Of a DNA stretch of 64,000 nt, positions 39,718 through 49,420 are shown piece after piece. The stretch spans positions 124,001 through 188,000 of the forward strand of contig NZ_FMZC01000010.1 in assembly GCF_900102625.1 (NCBI RefSeq). The letters are read 5' to 3'. This stretch comes from Paracidovorax valerianellae. Lineage in GTDB: Bacteria > Pseudomonadota > Gammaproteobacteria > Burkholderiales > Burkholderiaceae_C. How positions within the stretch are numbered: the stretch's first letter is position 1; each line of letters opens with the position of its first letter. Position numbers and translations under genes: made by a program. A model generated the notes under the pieces. It saw only the letters and a list, made by a program, of their open reading frames with translations, was not told the origin of the DNA and did not search any database.

Positions 39718-41256
39718 ATGAAGAAAGCTTCCACCCGCCGCATCGCCTTCAGCCTGCTGGCCCTTGCCATGTCCGGCTCCGCGCTGGCCGCCGGCAACGC
39801 CGTGCTGGCCATCTACCAACAGCCCGAGACGCTCGACCCCTACAACACCAACACGACCATCACCACGGCCGTGACCAAGAGCTTCTACGAAGGCCTCTTC
39901 GCGTTCGACAAGGACATGAAGGTCAAGAACGTCCTGGCCGAGAGCTACGAAGTGTCGAACGATGGCCTCGTCTATACCTTCAAGCTGCGCGCGGGCGTCA
40001 AGTTCCATGACGGCACCGACTTCAACGCCGCCGCGGCCAAGGCCACCCTCGACCGCGTGATGAACCCCGAGAACCGGCTGCTGCGTGCCAACCAGTTCAA
40101 CCGCGTCGCCAAGGTCGAGGCCGTGAACCCGACCACGCTGCGCATCACGCTCAAGGAGCCCTTCGGCCCCTTCATCAACGCGCTGGCCCACGCCTCTGCC
40201 GCGATGATCTCGCCCGCCGCGCTGGCGAAGTGGGGCAACAAGGACATCGCCTTCCACCCCGTGGGCACGGGCCCGTTCGAGTTCGTCGAATGGAAGCAGA
40301 CCGAGGCCATCGTGGGCAAGAAGTTCGCGGGCTACTGGAAGAAGGGCTACCCCAAGGTCGATCAGGTGACCTGGAAGCCCGTGATCGAGAACAACACCCG
40401 CGCCGCCATGCTGCAGACGGGCGAGGCCGACTTTGCCTTCACGCTGCCCTATGAGCAGATCGCCACGCTCAAGAAGAGCGACAAGATCACGGTGGTGTCC
40501 GCGCCGTCGATCATCCAGCGCTTCCTGACCTTCAACATGCTGCAAAAGCCGTATGACAACCCCAAGGTGCGCGAAGCCATCGGCTACGCCATCAACAAGG
40601 AAGCGCTGGCCAAGGTGGCCTTCAACGGCCACGCTTTCCCGGCCCAGGGCTTCGTGCCGCAGGGCGTGGAATACGCGGTGAAGATGCAGCCCATTCCCTA
40701 CAACGTGGCCAAGGCCAAGGAACTGCTGAAGGAAGCGGGCTACCCCAACGGTTTCGAGTCCGTGCTGTGGAGCGGCTACAACAACACCACCAGCCAGAAG
40801 GTGATCCAGTTCATCCAGCAGCAGTTGCAGCAAGTCGGCATCAAGGTGTCGGTGCAAGCGCTGGAGCCCGGCCAGCGGGCCGAGCAGGTGGATTCCTGGC
40901 CCGATCCGAAGACCGCGAAGGTGCGCCTGTACTACATCGGCTGGTCGTCTTCCACCGGTGAGGCCGACTGGGCGCTGCGTCCCCTGTTCTCCACGGAGTC
41001 CTGGGCGCCGAAGCTGGCGAACTACGCCTTCTACAGCAACCCCGTGGTGGACGAGTCCATCGCCAAGGCGCTGCTGACCACCAACGGAACCGAGCGTGCC
41101 GCGCTCTACAAGACGGCGCAAGAGCAACTTGCCAAGGACCTGCCGCGCATCCCGCTGGTGACTGAAGACGTTCTCTACGCCCACGCCAAGCGCCTGTCCG
41201 GTGTGCACGTGATGCCTGACGGCAACATCAACAGCGACGAGATCGACCTGAAATAA
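39718..41256 (+). CDS. gsiB: Periplasmic peptide-binding protein GsiB-like
   Basis: A 512-aa type II solute-binding protein (SBP family 5). The signal peptide ends LAMSGSALA|AGNAV. The mature part has YQQPETLDPYNTNTTITTAVTKSFYEGLF, LRAGVKFHDGTDFNAAAAKATLDRVMNPENR, and HPVGTGPFEFVEWKQ, the standard peptide-receptor blocks. It hands peptides to GsiC/GsiD. A GC-rich hairpin after the stop probably stabilises its messenger relative to the permease genes. Confidence 0.92.
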   Translation: MKKASTRRIAFSLLALAMSGSALAAGNAVLAIYQQPETLDPYNTNTTITTAVTKSFYEGLFAFDKDMKVKNVLAESYEVSNDGLVYTFKLRAGVKFHDGTDFNAAAAKATLDRVMNPENRLLRANQFNRVAKVEAVNPTTLRITLKEPFGPFINALAHASAAMISPAALAKWGNKDIAFHPVGTGPFEFVEWKQTEAIVGKKFAGYWKKGYPKVDQVTWKPVIENNTRAAMLQTGEADFAFTLPYEQIATLKKSDKITVVSAPSIIQRFLTFNMLQKPYDNPKVREAIGYAINKEALAKVAFNGHAFPAQGFVPQGVEYAVKMQPIPYNVAKAKELLKEAGYPNGFESVLWSGYNNTTSQKVIQFIQQQLQQVGIKVSVQALEPGQRAEQVDSWPDPKTAKVRLYYIGWSSSTGEADWALRPLFSTESWAPKLANYAFYSNPVVDESIAKALLTTNGTERAALYKTAQEQLAKDLPRIPLVTEDVLYAHAKRLSGVHVMPDGNINSDEIDLK

Positions 41257-41265
41257 CAGGTCAAG

Positions 41266-41301
41266 GCAGCCCCGCGCGCTTGTCTGGCGCGCGCGGGCTG
41301 C
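41266..41301 (+). terminator. GC-rich hairpin between gsiB and gsiC
   Basis: GCAGCCC (41266-41272) pairs with GGGCTGC (41295-41301), and the inner CGCGCGC with GCGCGCG across a seven-base loop and one bulge. The downstream bases are CTCTTAGTTTTC, a poor T-run. It probably acts as a partial terminator or messenger-stabilising structure that lets the receptor be made in excess. Confidence 0.55.
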
Positions 41302-41349
41302 TCTTAGTTTTCATCAAAAACACATCGCTGCGCCCGCAGCGCCGCACCC

Positions 41350-42270
41350 ATGCTGAACTACTTTCTCAAACGACTGCTGGGACTCTTACCCACGCTGCTG
41401 ATCGTGGCCGTGCTGGTGTTCCTGTTCGTCCACATGCTGCCCGGCGACCCCGCGCGCCTGGCGGCGGGACAGGACGCCGACGAGGCCACCATCGCGATGG
41501 TGCGCCACGACCTGGGGCTGGACAGGCCGCTGCCCGAGCAGTTCGTGCACTTCTTCACGCGCATGGTGCAAGGCGACTTCGGCAAGTCCATCCGCACCGG
41601 CCGCACGGTGGCGGCCGAGATCAGCGAGCGCTTTTTGCCCACGCTGGCGCTCACGGTCACCAGCATGGTCTGGTCGGTCATCTTCGGCATGGGCATCGGC
41701 ATCATCTCGGCCGTGTATCGCAACCAATGGCCCGACCGCCTTGGCATGACGCTGGCGGTGTCGGGCATCTCGTTTCCGGCCTTCGCCCTGGGCATGACGC
41801 TCATGCAGGTGTTCTCGGTGCAACTGGGCTGGCTGCCGACCGTGGGCGCATCGAGCTGGCAGCACTACGTGCTGCCGTCCATCACGCTGGGCGCCGCCGT
41901 CGCCGCGGTAATGGCCCGCTTCACCCGCGCCTCGTTCGTCGAGGTTGTGCAGGAAGACTTCGTGCGCACGGCGCGCGCCAAGGGCCTCAACGAGCGCCTC
42001 GTGATCCTCAAGCATTGCCTGCGCAATGCGCTGATTCCCGTCATCACCATGATGGGCCTGCAGTTCGGTTTTCTGCTGGGCGGCTCCATCGTGGTGGAGG
42101 CCGTCTTCAACTGGCCTGGCCTCGGCCGCCTGCTGGTGGACGCCGTGACCATGCGCGACTACCCCGTCATCCAGACACTGGTGCTGCTGTTCTCGCTGGA
42201 GTTCATCCTCATCAATCTGGTGGTGGACATGCTCTACGGCTTCATCAATCCCACCATTCGCTACAAGTGA
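41350..42270 (+). CDS. gsiC: Peptide ABC permease GsiC-like
   Basis: A 306-aa OppB-type permease. The N-terminus is [43 protein letters not shown], diagnostic for the family. The EAA loop that contacts the ATPase is [28 protein letters not shown]. It ends with a helix and [11 protein letters not shown]. It pairs with GsiD in the inner membrane. Confidence 0.94.
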   Translation: MLNYFLKRLLGLLPTLLIVAVLVFLFVHMLPGDPARLAAGQDADEATIAMVRHDLGLDRPLPEQFVHFFTRMVQGDFGKSIRTGRTVAAEISERFLPTLALTVTSMVWSVIFGMGIGIISAVYRNQWPDRLGMTLAVSGISFPAFALGMTLMQVFSVQLGWLPTVGASSWQHYVLPSITLGAAVAAVMARFTRASFVEVVQEDFVRTARAKGLNERLVILKHCLRNALIPVITMMGLQFGFLLGGSIVVEAVFNWPGLGRLLVDAVTMRDYPVIQTLVLLFSLEFILINLVVDMLYGFINPTIRYK

Positions 42271-42313
42271 CCCCGGCGGCCTGCTTGCCTTTCCACGAAC
42301 ACCAAGAGACGGT

Positions 42314-43252
42314 ATGACCACGCCTTCCATCCCCACGCCCCCCGACGCCGCTCAACTGGCGGCCGCTTCGGTGGCGCCCGTCGCCGCCAGTGCCGGTGCG
42401 GTGCGCACGCCCTGGCGCGAGTTCTGGCGCAAGTTCAAGAAGCAGCACGTTGCCATGGCAGCGCTGGTCTTCGTGCTCCTTCTGGTGCTGGTGGCCGTGC
42501 TGGCGCCGGTGCTGGTGCCCTATGACGCCGAAGGCTTCTTCGACTATGACCGGCTGAACGAACTGCCGTCCGCCGTGCATTGGTTCGGGGTCGATCCGCT
42601 CGGCCGCGACATCTTCAGCCGCATCCTGATGGGCGCGCGCATATCGCTCGCCGCTGGCTTTCTGTCGGTGCTCATCGGCTGCCTGATCGGCACGGCCCTC
42701 GGCCTGCTGGCGGGCTACTACGAAGGCTGGTGGGACCGCATCGTCATGCGCATCTCGGACGTGCTCTTCGCCTTCCCCGGCATTTTGCTGGCCCTTGGCG
42801 TGGTGGCCATCCTGGGCAGCAACATGACCAATGTGATCGTCGCGGTGTCCGTGTTCAGCGTGCCGGCCTTCGCGCGGCTGGTGCGCGGCAACACGCTGGT
42901 GCTCAAGCAGATGACGTACATCGAGTCCGCGCGCAGCATCGGTGCATCGGACTGGACCATCATCGTGCGCCACATCCTGCCGGGCACGATCTCTTCGATC
43001 GTCGTGTACTTCACGATGCGCGTGGGCACGTCGATCATCACGGCCGCCAGCCTTTCGTTCCTGGGCATGGGCGCACAGCCGCCCACGCCGGAGTGGGGCG
43101 CCATGCTCAACGAAGCGCGGGCCGACATGGTGAACGCGCCGCACGTGGCGCTGTTCCCGAGCCTGGCGATCTTCCTGACCGTGCTGGCGTTCAACCTGCT
43201 GGGCGATGGCCTGCGGGATGCCCTCGATCCCAAGATCGATCGGCAGTCATGA
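42314..43252 (+). CDS. gsiD: Peptide ABC permease GsiD-like
   Basis: A 312-aa OppC-type permease. After a 40-residue cytoplasmic tail comes [35 protein letters not shown], then [24 protein letters not shown], the OppC signature. The EAA loop is [23 protein letters not shown]. Its stop overlaps the start of the P1 peptidase gene by four bases, linking import to hydrolysis. Confidence 0.94.
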   Translation: MTTPSIPTPPDAAQLAAASVAPVAASAGAVRTPWREFWRKFKKQHVAMAALVFVLLLVLVAVLAPVLVPYDAEGFFDYDRLNELPSAVHWFGVDPLGRDIFSRILMGARISLAAGFLSVLIGCLIGTALGLLAGYYEGWWDRIVMRISDVLFAFPGILLALGVVAILGSNMTNVIVAVSVFSVPAFARLVRGNTLVLKQMTYIESARSIGASDWTIIVRHILPGTISSIVVYFTMRVGTSIITAASLSFLGMGAQPPTPEWGAMLNEARADMVNAPHVALFPSLAIFLTVLAFNLLGDGLRDALDPKIDRQS

Positions 43253-44346
43253 AGCCTTTCGCGATGGCCGAGGCGGCAGTCCTGGCGCCGCCACGCATCG
43301 GCAGCCTGCTGGCCGGGCCGCTCGATGCCATCACCGATGTGGCGGGCGTGACGGTCGGCCACGCCACGCGCGACGATGGTCCGGTGCAAACCGGCGTGAC
43401 GGTGATTCACCCGCACCAGCTGGATCCGTATCGCCACAAGGTGCCTGCCGGCATGGCGGTGATCAACGGGTTCGGCAAAAGCGTGGGGCTGGTGCAGTTG
43501 GCCGAACTGGGCCAGTTGGAAACCCCCATCGCGTTGACCAATCCCTTTTCCGTCGGCGCCATGGCGCAGGCGCAGATCCGCCAGTGCATCGCGGCCAATC
43601 CGGAGACGGGCAGGGCGCTGCCCACGGTCAACCCGCTGGTGCTGGAGTGCAACGACGGTTTTCTGAACGACATCCAGCGCATGGTGCTGGACGGCGCCGA
43701 TTACCTCGCGGCCTGCGCGGATGCCGGGGCCCGAATGGCCCAGGGCTCGGTGGGGGCGGGACGGGGCATGTCGAGCTTTCAGCTCAAGGGCGGAATCGGC
43801 ACGGCCTCTCGCCGGGTGCCATTGCGTCACGGCGGCACCTGCACCGTGGGCGCTCTGGTGTTGGCCAACTATGGGCTGCTTCCGCACCTGGTGTGGGGCG
43901 GAGCCGCCATCGGCGCCGAGGTCGCGACCTTGCTGGACGATATGGCCCGCGCGCAGTCGGCCGAAACCGAACGGGGCTCCATCATCATGGTGCTGGCGAC
44001 CGATGCGCCACTGGACGCTCGCCAGCTCAATCGTCTGGCGTTGCGAGCAGGCGCTGGCCTGGCACGTACCGGCTCGGTGTATGGCCATGGCAGCGGCGAC
44101 ATCGCCGTGGCGTTTTCGACGGCCTACACCTTGCCCCATCTGGCGGAGCAACCCATGCCCGCCTTGCCGATGCTGCATGAAATGCTTCTGGATGGCCTGT
44201 TCCAGGCGGCAGCCGACAGCGTAGAGCAAGCCATCGTCCATGCCCTCTGGCATGCCACGCCCGTCATCGGCCGGGACGGACATCACAGATCCGCACTGCG
44301 CGATTTGCTGCCTCGGCTGCCGATTTTTTCAAAGACTGCACCATGA
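43249..44346 (+). CDS. P1-family (DmpA-type) aminopeptidase
   Basis: A 365-aa self-processing peptidase. Family blocks are [62 protein letters not shown], and [10 protein letters not shown]. Cleavage before Ser244 in [14 protein letters not shown] creates the nucleophile, as in DmpA and BapA. These enzymes remove N-terminal D-Ala, L-residues or beta-amino acids from peptides. Both ends overlap neighbours by four bases (gsiD and the M55 gene), so it is part of the imported-peptide pathway. No signal peptide, so cytoplasmic. Confidence 0.92.
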   Translation: MKPFAMAEAAVLAPPRIGSLLAGPLDAITDVAGVTVGHATRDDGPVQTGVTVIHPHQLDPYRHKVPAGMAVINGFGKSVGLVQLAELGQLETPIALTNPFSVGAMAQAQIRQCIAANPETGRALPTVNPLVLECNDGFLNDIQRMVLDGADYLAACADAGARMAQGSVGAGRGMSSFQLKGGIGTASRRVPLRHGGTCTVGALVLANYGLLPHLVWGGAAIGAEVATLLDDMARAQSAETERGSIIMVLATDAPLDARQLNRLALRAGAGLARTGSVYGHGSGDIAVAFSTAYTLPHLAEQPMPALPMLHEMLLDGLFQAAADSVEQAIVHALWHATPVIGRDGHHRSALRDLLPRLPIFSKTAP

Positions 44347-45161
44347 AAATTCTCATTTCCGTCGATATCGAAGGCGTGGCAGGGGTCTATCACCCTGAGC
44401 AGGTGCGCCCCGGCAATCCGGAATACGAGCGGGCCCGGCGCCTCATGGCCGCCGAAGCGAATGCCGCCATCGCGGGAGCCTTCGATGCCGGTGCGGCCGA
44501 GGTCTATGTGAACGATTCGCACGGCGGCTTCAGGAACATGCCGCCCGATCTGCTCGATGAGCGGGCGCAGGCCATCCAGGGCAAGCCCCGTTACCTCAGC
44601 ATGGTGGCGGGGGTGGAGCTGGGCGTGGACGGCGTCTGCCTCATCGGCTATCACTCACGGGCCCAGGGGCGAGGCATTCTGGCCCACACCATCAACAGCT
44701 TTGCCTTCGCACGGATCGCTTTCAACGGCCAGGAGCTGGGCGAGGCCGGTATCTACGGTGCGCTGGCGGGGGCCTATGGTGCCCCTGTGATCATGGGGTC
44801 GGGCGACGATGTGTTCATCGCTGAGACGCAGCCGATCTTTCTCCAGGCCCGGTTCGTCCAGACCAAGCGGGCGACCGGTCAAACGAGCGGCATCAGCCTG
44901 TCCCCAGCGCAGTCTTGCGCCGCCATTCGGGCGGGTGTGGCCGATGCGGTGCAGGCGTGCGCTGCGGTCGAGCCCTTTCGCATCGATGGTCCTTTGATGG
45001 TCGACGTACAGGCGCAGACGCCCGCTTTGGCCGACCTGTTTTGCCAATGGCCCACGCTGGAGCGTCTCGATTCGAACGCCGTGCGTTTCCAGGCGCCTGA
45101 CACGGAGTCGGCCGTGCGCATGGTCAATTGCCTGTCGGCCATGTCGAGCATGCTGCGATGA
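44343..45161 (+). CDS. dppA: M55-family D-aminopeptidase (DppA-like)
   Basis: A 272-aa zinc peptidase. The metal-binding SVDIEGVAG (Asp8, Glu10) opens the protein; VNDSHGG, IGYHSRAQGRGILAHT and GQELGEAGIYGALAGAYGAPVIMGSGDD follow, matching Bacillus DppA, a decameric D-aminopeptidase that releases D-Ala from peptides. Start and stop overlap the flanking genes by four bases each. With the P1 peptidase and the racemase it indicates handling of peptides that contain D or beta-linked residues, such as murein fragments. Assignment to M55 is firm; the substrate is inferred. Confidence 0.92.
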   Translation: MKILISVDIEGVAGVYHPEQVRPGNPEYERARRLMAAEANAAIAGAFDAGAAEVYVNDSHGGFRNMPPDLLDERAQAIQGKPRYLSMVAGVELGVDGVCLIGYHSRAQGRGILAHTINSFAFARIAFNGQELGEAGIYGALAGAYGAPVIMGSGDDVFIAETQPIFLQARFVQTKRATGQTSGISLSPAQSCAAIRAGVADAVQACAAVEPFRIDGPLMVDVQAQTPALADLFCQWPTLERLDSNAVRFQAPDTESAVRMVNCLSAMSSMLR

Positions 45162-45922
45162 CGGCCGCAACGCGACCCGTTGGCGCGCCTGCCAAGGTCG
45201 GCATTCTGGCCGGCATGGGGCCGGCCGCGGGTGTGGACTTTGCACGCCTGTTCCTGCAAGCCTCCGAACGCTGGCTGCAAGCGCATGGCTTGGCCGTGCA
45301 AGACCAGGCGTTTCCCGAGCACTGGATGGCGCAGGTGCCGGTGGCCGACCGGTCACGCGCGTTGGGGGATGCGAAAGCCCCGCAACCGCTCGACGACATG
45401 GCACGCGTGTTGGAGCAGCTTTCGGCCGTCGGGGCAAAGGCCGTGGCCATCGCATGCAATACCGCCCATGCATGGCATGCGGCGTTGCAGGCACGGGTCC
45501 CGTCCGTGGACCTGCTGCACATTGCCAGCGAGACGGCGGCCGAACTGAAGCGGCGTGGCATCGGCCGGGCAGCACTGCTGGCCACGCAAGGAACGTATGG
45601 CATGGGCCTTTATGACGCTGTCATGGTCCGCGAAGGGATCCATTGCGTGCTTCCCGAGCCATCGGAGCGCGAAGCCCTCATGCAGGGCATCTATCAGGGC
45701 GTCAAGTCCGGCAACATGGTTTTGGCGCAGGAGTGCTTCACCCGCGTGGGCCGGTCCCTGCGTGAGCGCCACGGCGACATCACATTGATCATGGCCTGCA
45801 CGGAAATCCCTTTGGCTTTGCCGCAGGCACCGCAAGCCGAGGGCTGGACGCTGATCGATCCGGCCGAAATTCTCGCCACGGCATTGGCGCGCAGGGCTTA
45901 CGAAGGTCCATCGGCGCATTGA
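45158..45922 (+). CDS. Aspartate/glutamate racemase family protein
   Basis: A 254-aa cofactor-independent racemase. VGILAGMGPAAGVDF opens the fold. The two catalytic cysteines are Cys100 in AIACNTAHAW and Cys214 in IMACTEIPLAL, so the active site is complete. The ATG at 45158 overlaps the dppA stop. It interconverts D- and L-aspartate or glutamate and would return D-acids freed by the upstream peptidases to central metabolism. It is the last gene of the operon. Confidence 0.9.
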   Translation: MTAATRPVGAPAKVGILAGMGPAAGVDFARLFLQASERWLQAHGLAVQDQAFPEHWMAQVPVADRSRALGDAKAPQPLDDMARVLEQLSAVGAKAVAIACNTAHAWHAALQARVPSVDLLHIASETAAELKRRGIGRAALLATQGTYGMGLYDAVMVREGIHCVLPEPSEREALMQGIYQGVKSGNMVLAQECFTRVGRSLRERHGDITLIMACTEIPLALPQAPQAEGWTLIDPAEILATALARRAYEGPSAH

Positions 45923-45970
45923 TCTGCCGGGCTTGCCAGCGCGGCGCGGCGCTGAAGCGTGGACTCTGGC

Positions 45971-45985
45971 CACAATAGCGGGATG
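45971..45985 (+). promoter_or_regulatory. Candidate leaderless-type -10 box of uvrC
   Basis: CACAAT (45971-45976) ends six bases before the ATG at 45983. No ribosome-binding site is visible. Same geometry as at rimO and pgsA. Confidence 0.45.
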
Positions 45986-48016
45986 TCCGATGTGCATTCC
46001 CCCGAACTGCTCGCGCAGGTGGCCGCGTTGCCGCCCCTGCCGGGTGTCTACCGTTACTTCGACGCGCAAGGTGCTTTGCTTTATGTGGGCAAGGCGCGAA
46101 ACCTGAAGAAGCGCGTCTCCAGCTATTTCACCAAGACCCATGGCGGTACTCGAATCGGCCACATGGTGGGCAAGATCGTCCGTCTGGAGACCACGGTGGT
46201 GCGCTCCGAGGCCGAAGCGCTGCTGCTGGAAAACAACCTCATCAAGTCGCTCAACCCGAAGTACAACATCTTGTTTCGGGACGACAAGAGCTACCCGTAT
46301 CTCAAGATCACCGGGGTGGCGGCAAAGGATGGAACGGGCGAGGCACCGGGCCAGCTTTTCCCCCGCATGGCGTACTACCGCGGCGCGATCGACAAGCGAC
46401 ACCGTTACTTCGGGCCTTACCCAGGGGCATGGGCCGTGAAGGAAACCATCCTGTTGCTGCAAAAGGTGTTCCGTCTGCGCACCTGCGAAGACACGGTGTT
46501 TTCCAACCGGACCCGTCCGTGTCTGCTGTACCAGATCAAACGCTGCACCGGGCCGTGTGTCGATCTGATCTCGCCCCAGGCCTATGCCAGCGATGTCGCG
46601 CATGCCGAGGCCATGCTGCGTGGCGAGACGCAGGAACTGCTCAAGGCTATGGAGGCCCGCATGATGGAGCACTCGGGCCGCCTGGAGTTCGAGCAGGCGG
46701 CAGACGTGCGCAACCAGATCACAGCGCTGTCACGCGTGCTGCACCAACAAGCCATCGAAACCGTGTCCGACAAGGACGTCGACATCTTGGCCGTGAAGGT
46801 GTGGGGCGGGCGTGCCTGCGTGAATCTGGCAATGGTGCGAGGCGGCCGCCACCTTGGAGACCGTGCCTATTTTCCGGTGCATGTGGAGGATGCTGCGGCC
46901 GTGTTTCAGGCCGAAGAAGCCGCTGAGGACGTCGAAGCCGTGCAGCCGGAAGAGGGCGGCACTGGAGCCTCTGCCATGCTGGCCGAAGCAGGAAAGCCTG
47001 CCCCACCGGCTCGCACGGCTGCGGCCCGGTCCATCGAGGCGCAGGTGCTGGAGGCCTTCATCGCCCAGCACTACATCGGCGTGCCGGTGCCACCTGCGCT
47101 CATCGTCAGCGAACCGGTGGATCGCGCACTCATCGAGGCGCTGTCGCAACAGGCTGGCGTTCGCATCACTGCTGTGCACCAGCCCCGCGAACAGCGCCGC
47201 GCATGGCTGGACATGGCCCAGAAGAACGCCGACATCCAGTTGGCTCGACTGCTGGCGGAAGAAGGTTCGCAACAGGCGCGGACGAGGGCGCTCGCCGAGG
47301 CACTCGATTTGAGTGAAGAAGACCTCGATACCCTGACGATCGAATGTTTCGACATCTCGCACACGGCGGGGGAATCGACCCAGGCGTCGTGTGTCGTGTT
47401 TCATCACCACAAGATGCAGAGCAGCGAATACCGCCGATTCAAGATCGAAGGCATCACCGGGGGCGACGACTATGCCGCGATGCGGCAGGTGCTGATGCGC
47501 CGCTACAGCAAGGTGGCCGAGGCACAACGCGAAGCCGGGGGCGCCGAGCCTGCACCAGGCCAGGCTCGGTTGCCCGACCTGGTGCTGGTGGACGGTGGCA
47601 AGGGCCAGGTGAGCATGGCGCGCGAGGTCTTCACTGAATTGGGCCTGGGCCTGAGCCGCATCGTCGGCGTGGAGAAGGGCGAGGGCCGAAAGGTCGGCCT
47701 TGAAGAGTTGGTCTTTGCCGACGGGCGCGAGAAGGTCTATCTGGGCCGGGATTCGGCCGCACTGATGCTGGTGGCGCAGATTCGCGATGAGGCCCACCGG
47801 TTCGCTATCACCGGCATGCGTGCGGCACGTGCCAAAGTGCGTATCGGCGGAGGGCAGTTGGAAGAGATTCCTGGCGTGGGTCCGAAGAAGCGGGCCAGGT
47901 TGCTGCAGCGCTTCGGCGGGGTCCGCGGGGTGGCGGCGGCCAGTGTCGAAGACCTGATCACCGTCGAAGGCATCTCGCGCGATCTGGCCGAGGAGATCTA
48001 TCGCGCGCTTCGCTGA
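45983..48016 (+). CDS. uvrC: UvrC, excinuclease ABC subunit C
   Basis: A 677-aa DNA-repair nuclease. The GIY-YIG domain is [30 protein letters not shown], which makes the 3' incision. The cysteine-containing block is [26 protein letters not shown], and the UVR helix follows. The C-terminal RNase H-like 5' nuclease shows [20 protein letters not shown] and [12 protein letters not shown]. Two helix-hairpin-helix repeats end the protein. An alanine-rich insert near 310-350 makes it slightly longer than E. coli UvrC (610 aa). The ATG at 45983 is preferred over an upstream in-frame start because of the promoter geometry. Confidence 0.96.
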   Translation: MSDVHSPELLAQVAALPPLPGVYRYFDAQGALLYVGKARNLKKRVSSYFTKTHGGTRIGHMVGKIVRLETTVVRSEAEALLLENNLIKSLNPKYNILFRDDKSYPYLKITGVAAKDGTGEAPGQLFPRMAYYRGAIDKRHRYFGPYPGAWAVKETILLLQKVFRLRTCEDTVFSNRTRPCLLYQIKRCTGPCVDLISPQAYASDVAHAEAMLRGETQELLKAMEARMMEHSGRLEFEQAADVRNQITALSRVLHQQAIETVSDKDVDILAVKVWGGRACVNLAMVRGGRHLGDRAYFPVHVEDAAAVFQAEEAAEDVEAVQPEEGGTGASAMLAEAGKPAPPARTAAARSIEAQVLEAFIAQHYIGVPVPPALIVSEPVDRALIEALSQQAGVRITAVHQPREQRRAWLDMAQKNADIQLARLLAEEGSQQARTRALAEALDLSEEDLDTLTIECFDISHTAGESTQASCVVFHHHKMQSSEYRRFKIEGITGGDDYAAMRQVLMRRYSKVAEAQREAGGAEPAPGQARLPDLVLVDGGKGQVSMAREVFTELGLGLSRIVGVEKGEGRKVGLEELVFADGREKVYLGRDSAALMLVAQIRDEAHRFAITGMRAARAKVRIGGGQLEEIPGVGPKKRARLLQRFGGVRGVAAASVEDLITVEGISRDLAEEIYRALR

Positions 48017-48066
48017 GCGGGCGGGCCGAATGGCCCGCTTCGGCGATGCGCCGCGGATGGGCATGA

Positions 48067-48081
48067 CACAATCGCCGCATG
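48067..48081 (+). promoter_or_regulatory. Candidate leaderless-type -10 box of pgsA
   Basis: CACAAT (48067-48072) ends six bases before the ATG at 48079, without a ribosome site. uvrC ends only 62 bases upstream, so pgsA may also be read from the uvrC promoter. Confidence 0.4.
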
Positions 48082-48648
48082 TTCCTGACCATCCCCACCA
48101 TCATGACCTGGACGCGCATCGTCGCGATACCTTTGATCGTGGGGGTGTTCTACGCGCCTCTGGACCCCGCCACACGCAATCTCATTGCCACTGTAATGTT
48201 CGTCATCTTCGCGGCCACGGATTGGCTCGATGGCTATCTGGCGCGAAAGCTCAATCAAACCTCTTCGTTCGGCGCCTTCCTGGACCCGGTGGCCGACAAG
48301 TTTCTAGTGTGTGCGTCGTTGCTCGTTCTGGTCCATCTGCAGCGGGCCGATGTGTTCGTCGCGATGATCATCATCGGACGGGAGATTGCTATCTCGGCGC
48401 TCCGCGAATGGATGGCGCAGATCGGCGCGTCCCGCAGCGTGGCGGTCCATATGCTGGGCAAGGTCAAGACGACGGTGCAGATGGTCGCCATTCCTTTTCT
48501 TCTGTACGACGGACGTCTTTTCGATGCCATCGATACCGGAGTCTGGGGAACCTGGCTCATCTGGATCGCTGCGGTGTTGACCGTGTGGTCCATGGTGTAC
48601 TACTTGCGCAAAGCGCTTCCCGAGATCCGCGCCAGGGTGAAAAAGTAG
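48079..48648 (+). CDS. pgsA: CDP-diacylglycerol-glycerol-3-phosphate 3-phosphatidyltransferase
   Basis: A 189-aa inner-membrane enzyme that makes phosphatidylglycerol phosphate, the committed step to phosphatidylglycerol. The CDP-alcohol phosphotransferase signature is complete: DWLDGYLAR, eight residues, then GAFLDPVADK, giving the DGxxAR...GxxxDxxxD metal site. Four membrane helices are visible. The N-terminus MFLTIPTIMTWTRI and length are normal. The gene follows uvrC, an arrangement common in proteobacteria. Confidence 0.96.
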   Translation: MFLTIPTIMTWTRIVAIPLIVGVFYAPLDPATRNLIATVMFVIFAATDWLDGYLARKLNQTSSFGAFLDPVADKFLVCASLLVLVHLQRADVFVAMIIIGREIAISALREWMAQIGASRSVAVHMLGKVKTTVQMVAIPFLLYDGRLFDAIDTGVWGTWLIWIAAVLTVWSMVYYLRKALPEIRARVKK

Positions 48649-48826
48649 GGCGCTGAGCGCTGCGCAACGAGCGGATTTCGCTGGTGCGAAGAATCCGCTG
48701 GCAGCTTGTCAATACGGGATGAGCCTATTGGCGCAACGCCCCAAGAAAAAGCCCTCGCAAGCCCCGGCCCGCCCCGTAAATGCGTCTAGAATCCGCTGCT
48801 ACGCTGCCGCAAAACGGCATCCTGTA

Positions 48827-48855
48827 TTGACACCCGGAAAGTCGATGGCTTTAAT
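48827..48855 (+). promoter_or_regulatory. Sigma-70 promoter for hupB
   Basis: TTGACA (48827-48832), a 17-base spacer and TTTAAT (48850-48855) give a near-consensus promoter. Transcription would start near 48862, leaving a leader of about 130 bases before hupB. The rest of the 346-base gap (48649-48994) shows no gene. Confidence 0.75.
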
Positions 48856-48994
48856 CTGACACAGCAGAATCTGCCCCAGTGTCAGCCCTTCCCCGCCTAC
48901 CCAATGCGCCGCCTCGTCGTGGCCCAGCGTGCGCGTGTCGAAGGGCCAGATTTGCAAAAGACATTCCATCAACTCTTATCCCGAGAGGCTTCTT

Positions 48995-49267
48995 GTGAAT
49001 AAAACCGAACTGATTGAGCACATTGCTAACAACGCCGACATCTCCAAGGCTGCAGCAGCGCGAGCGCTGGAGTCTACGATCGAGGCGGTCAAGAAGACCC
49101 TCAAGAAGGGCGGTACGGTGTCTCTCGTCGGTTTTGGTACTTTTGCCGTGGGCAAGCGCGCTGCGCGTACCGGTCGTAATCCCCGTACGGGCGATACGAT
49201 TAAGATCAAGGCTGCTAAAGTCCCGAAGTTCCGTCCAGGCAAGGCATTGAAGGATGCTCTGAACTGA
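48995..49267 (+). CDS. hupB: HU-family nucleoid protein
   Basis: A 90-aa histone-like protein, the standard HU length. It has the dimerising helices ([29 protein letters not shown]), the conserved GFGTF, and the DNA-binding arm [36 protein letters not shown]. The start is GTG with GAGAGG six bases upstream. It bends and compacts DNA. Only 18 bases separate it from tRNA-Val, so the tRNA is probably cut from the same transcript. Confidence 0.97.
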   Translation: MNKTELIEHIANNADISKAAAARALESTIEAVKKTLKKGGTVSLVGFGTFAVGKRAARTGRNPRTGDTIKIKAAKVPKFRPGKALKDALN

Positions 49268-49285
49268 TGGTTAATGTTTAAGGTG

Positions 49286-49361
49286 GGGTGCTTAGCTCAG
49301 TTGGTAGAGCGGCGCCCTTACAAGGCGTAGGTCGGCGGTTCGACCCCGTCAGCACCCACCA
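49286..49361 (+). tRNA. tRNA-Val (anticodon UAC)
   Basis: A full cloverleaf: acceptor GGGTGCT pairs with AGCACCC, D-loop GCTCAGTTGGTAGAGC, anticodon loop CTTACAA with TAC, T-loop GGTTCGACCCC, and an encoded CCA end. Confidence 0.97.
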
Positions 49362-49368
49362 CCGAACA

Positions 49369-49397
49369 AAAAGGCGAACGCGAGTTCGCCTTTTCTT
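49369..49397 (+). terminator. Intrinsic terminator after tRNA-Val
   Basis: AAAAGGCGAAC (49369-49379) pairs with GTTCGCCTTTT (49384-49394) around a four-base loop, and more T residues follow. It ends the hupB-tRNA-Val transcript just upstream of ppiD. Confidence 0.88.
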
Positions 49398-49420
49398 TTG
49401 TCGCCACTGAAAGATTGCAC

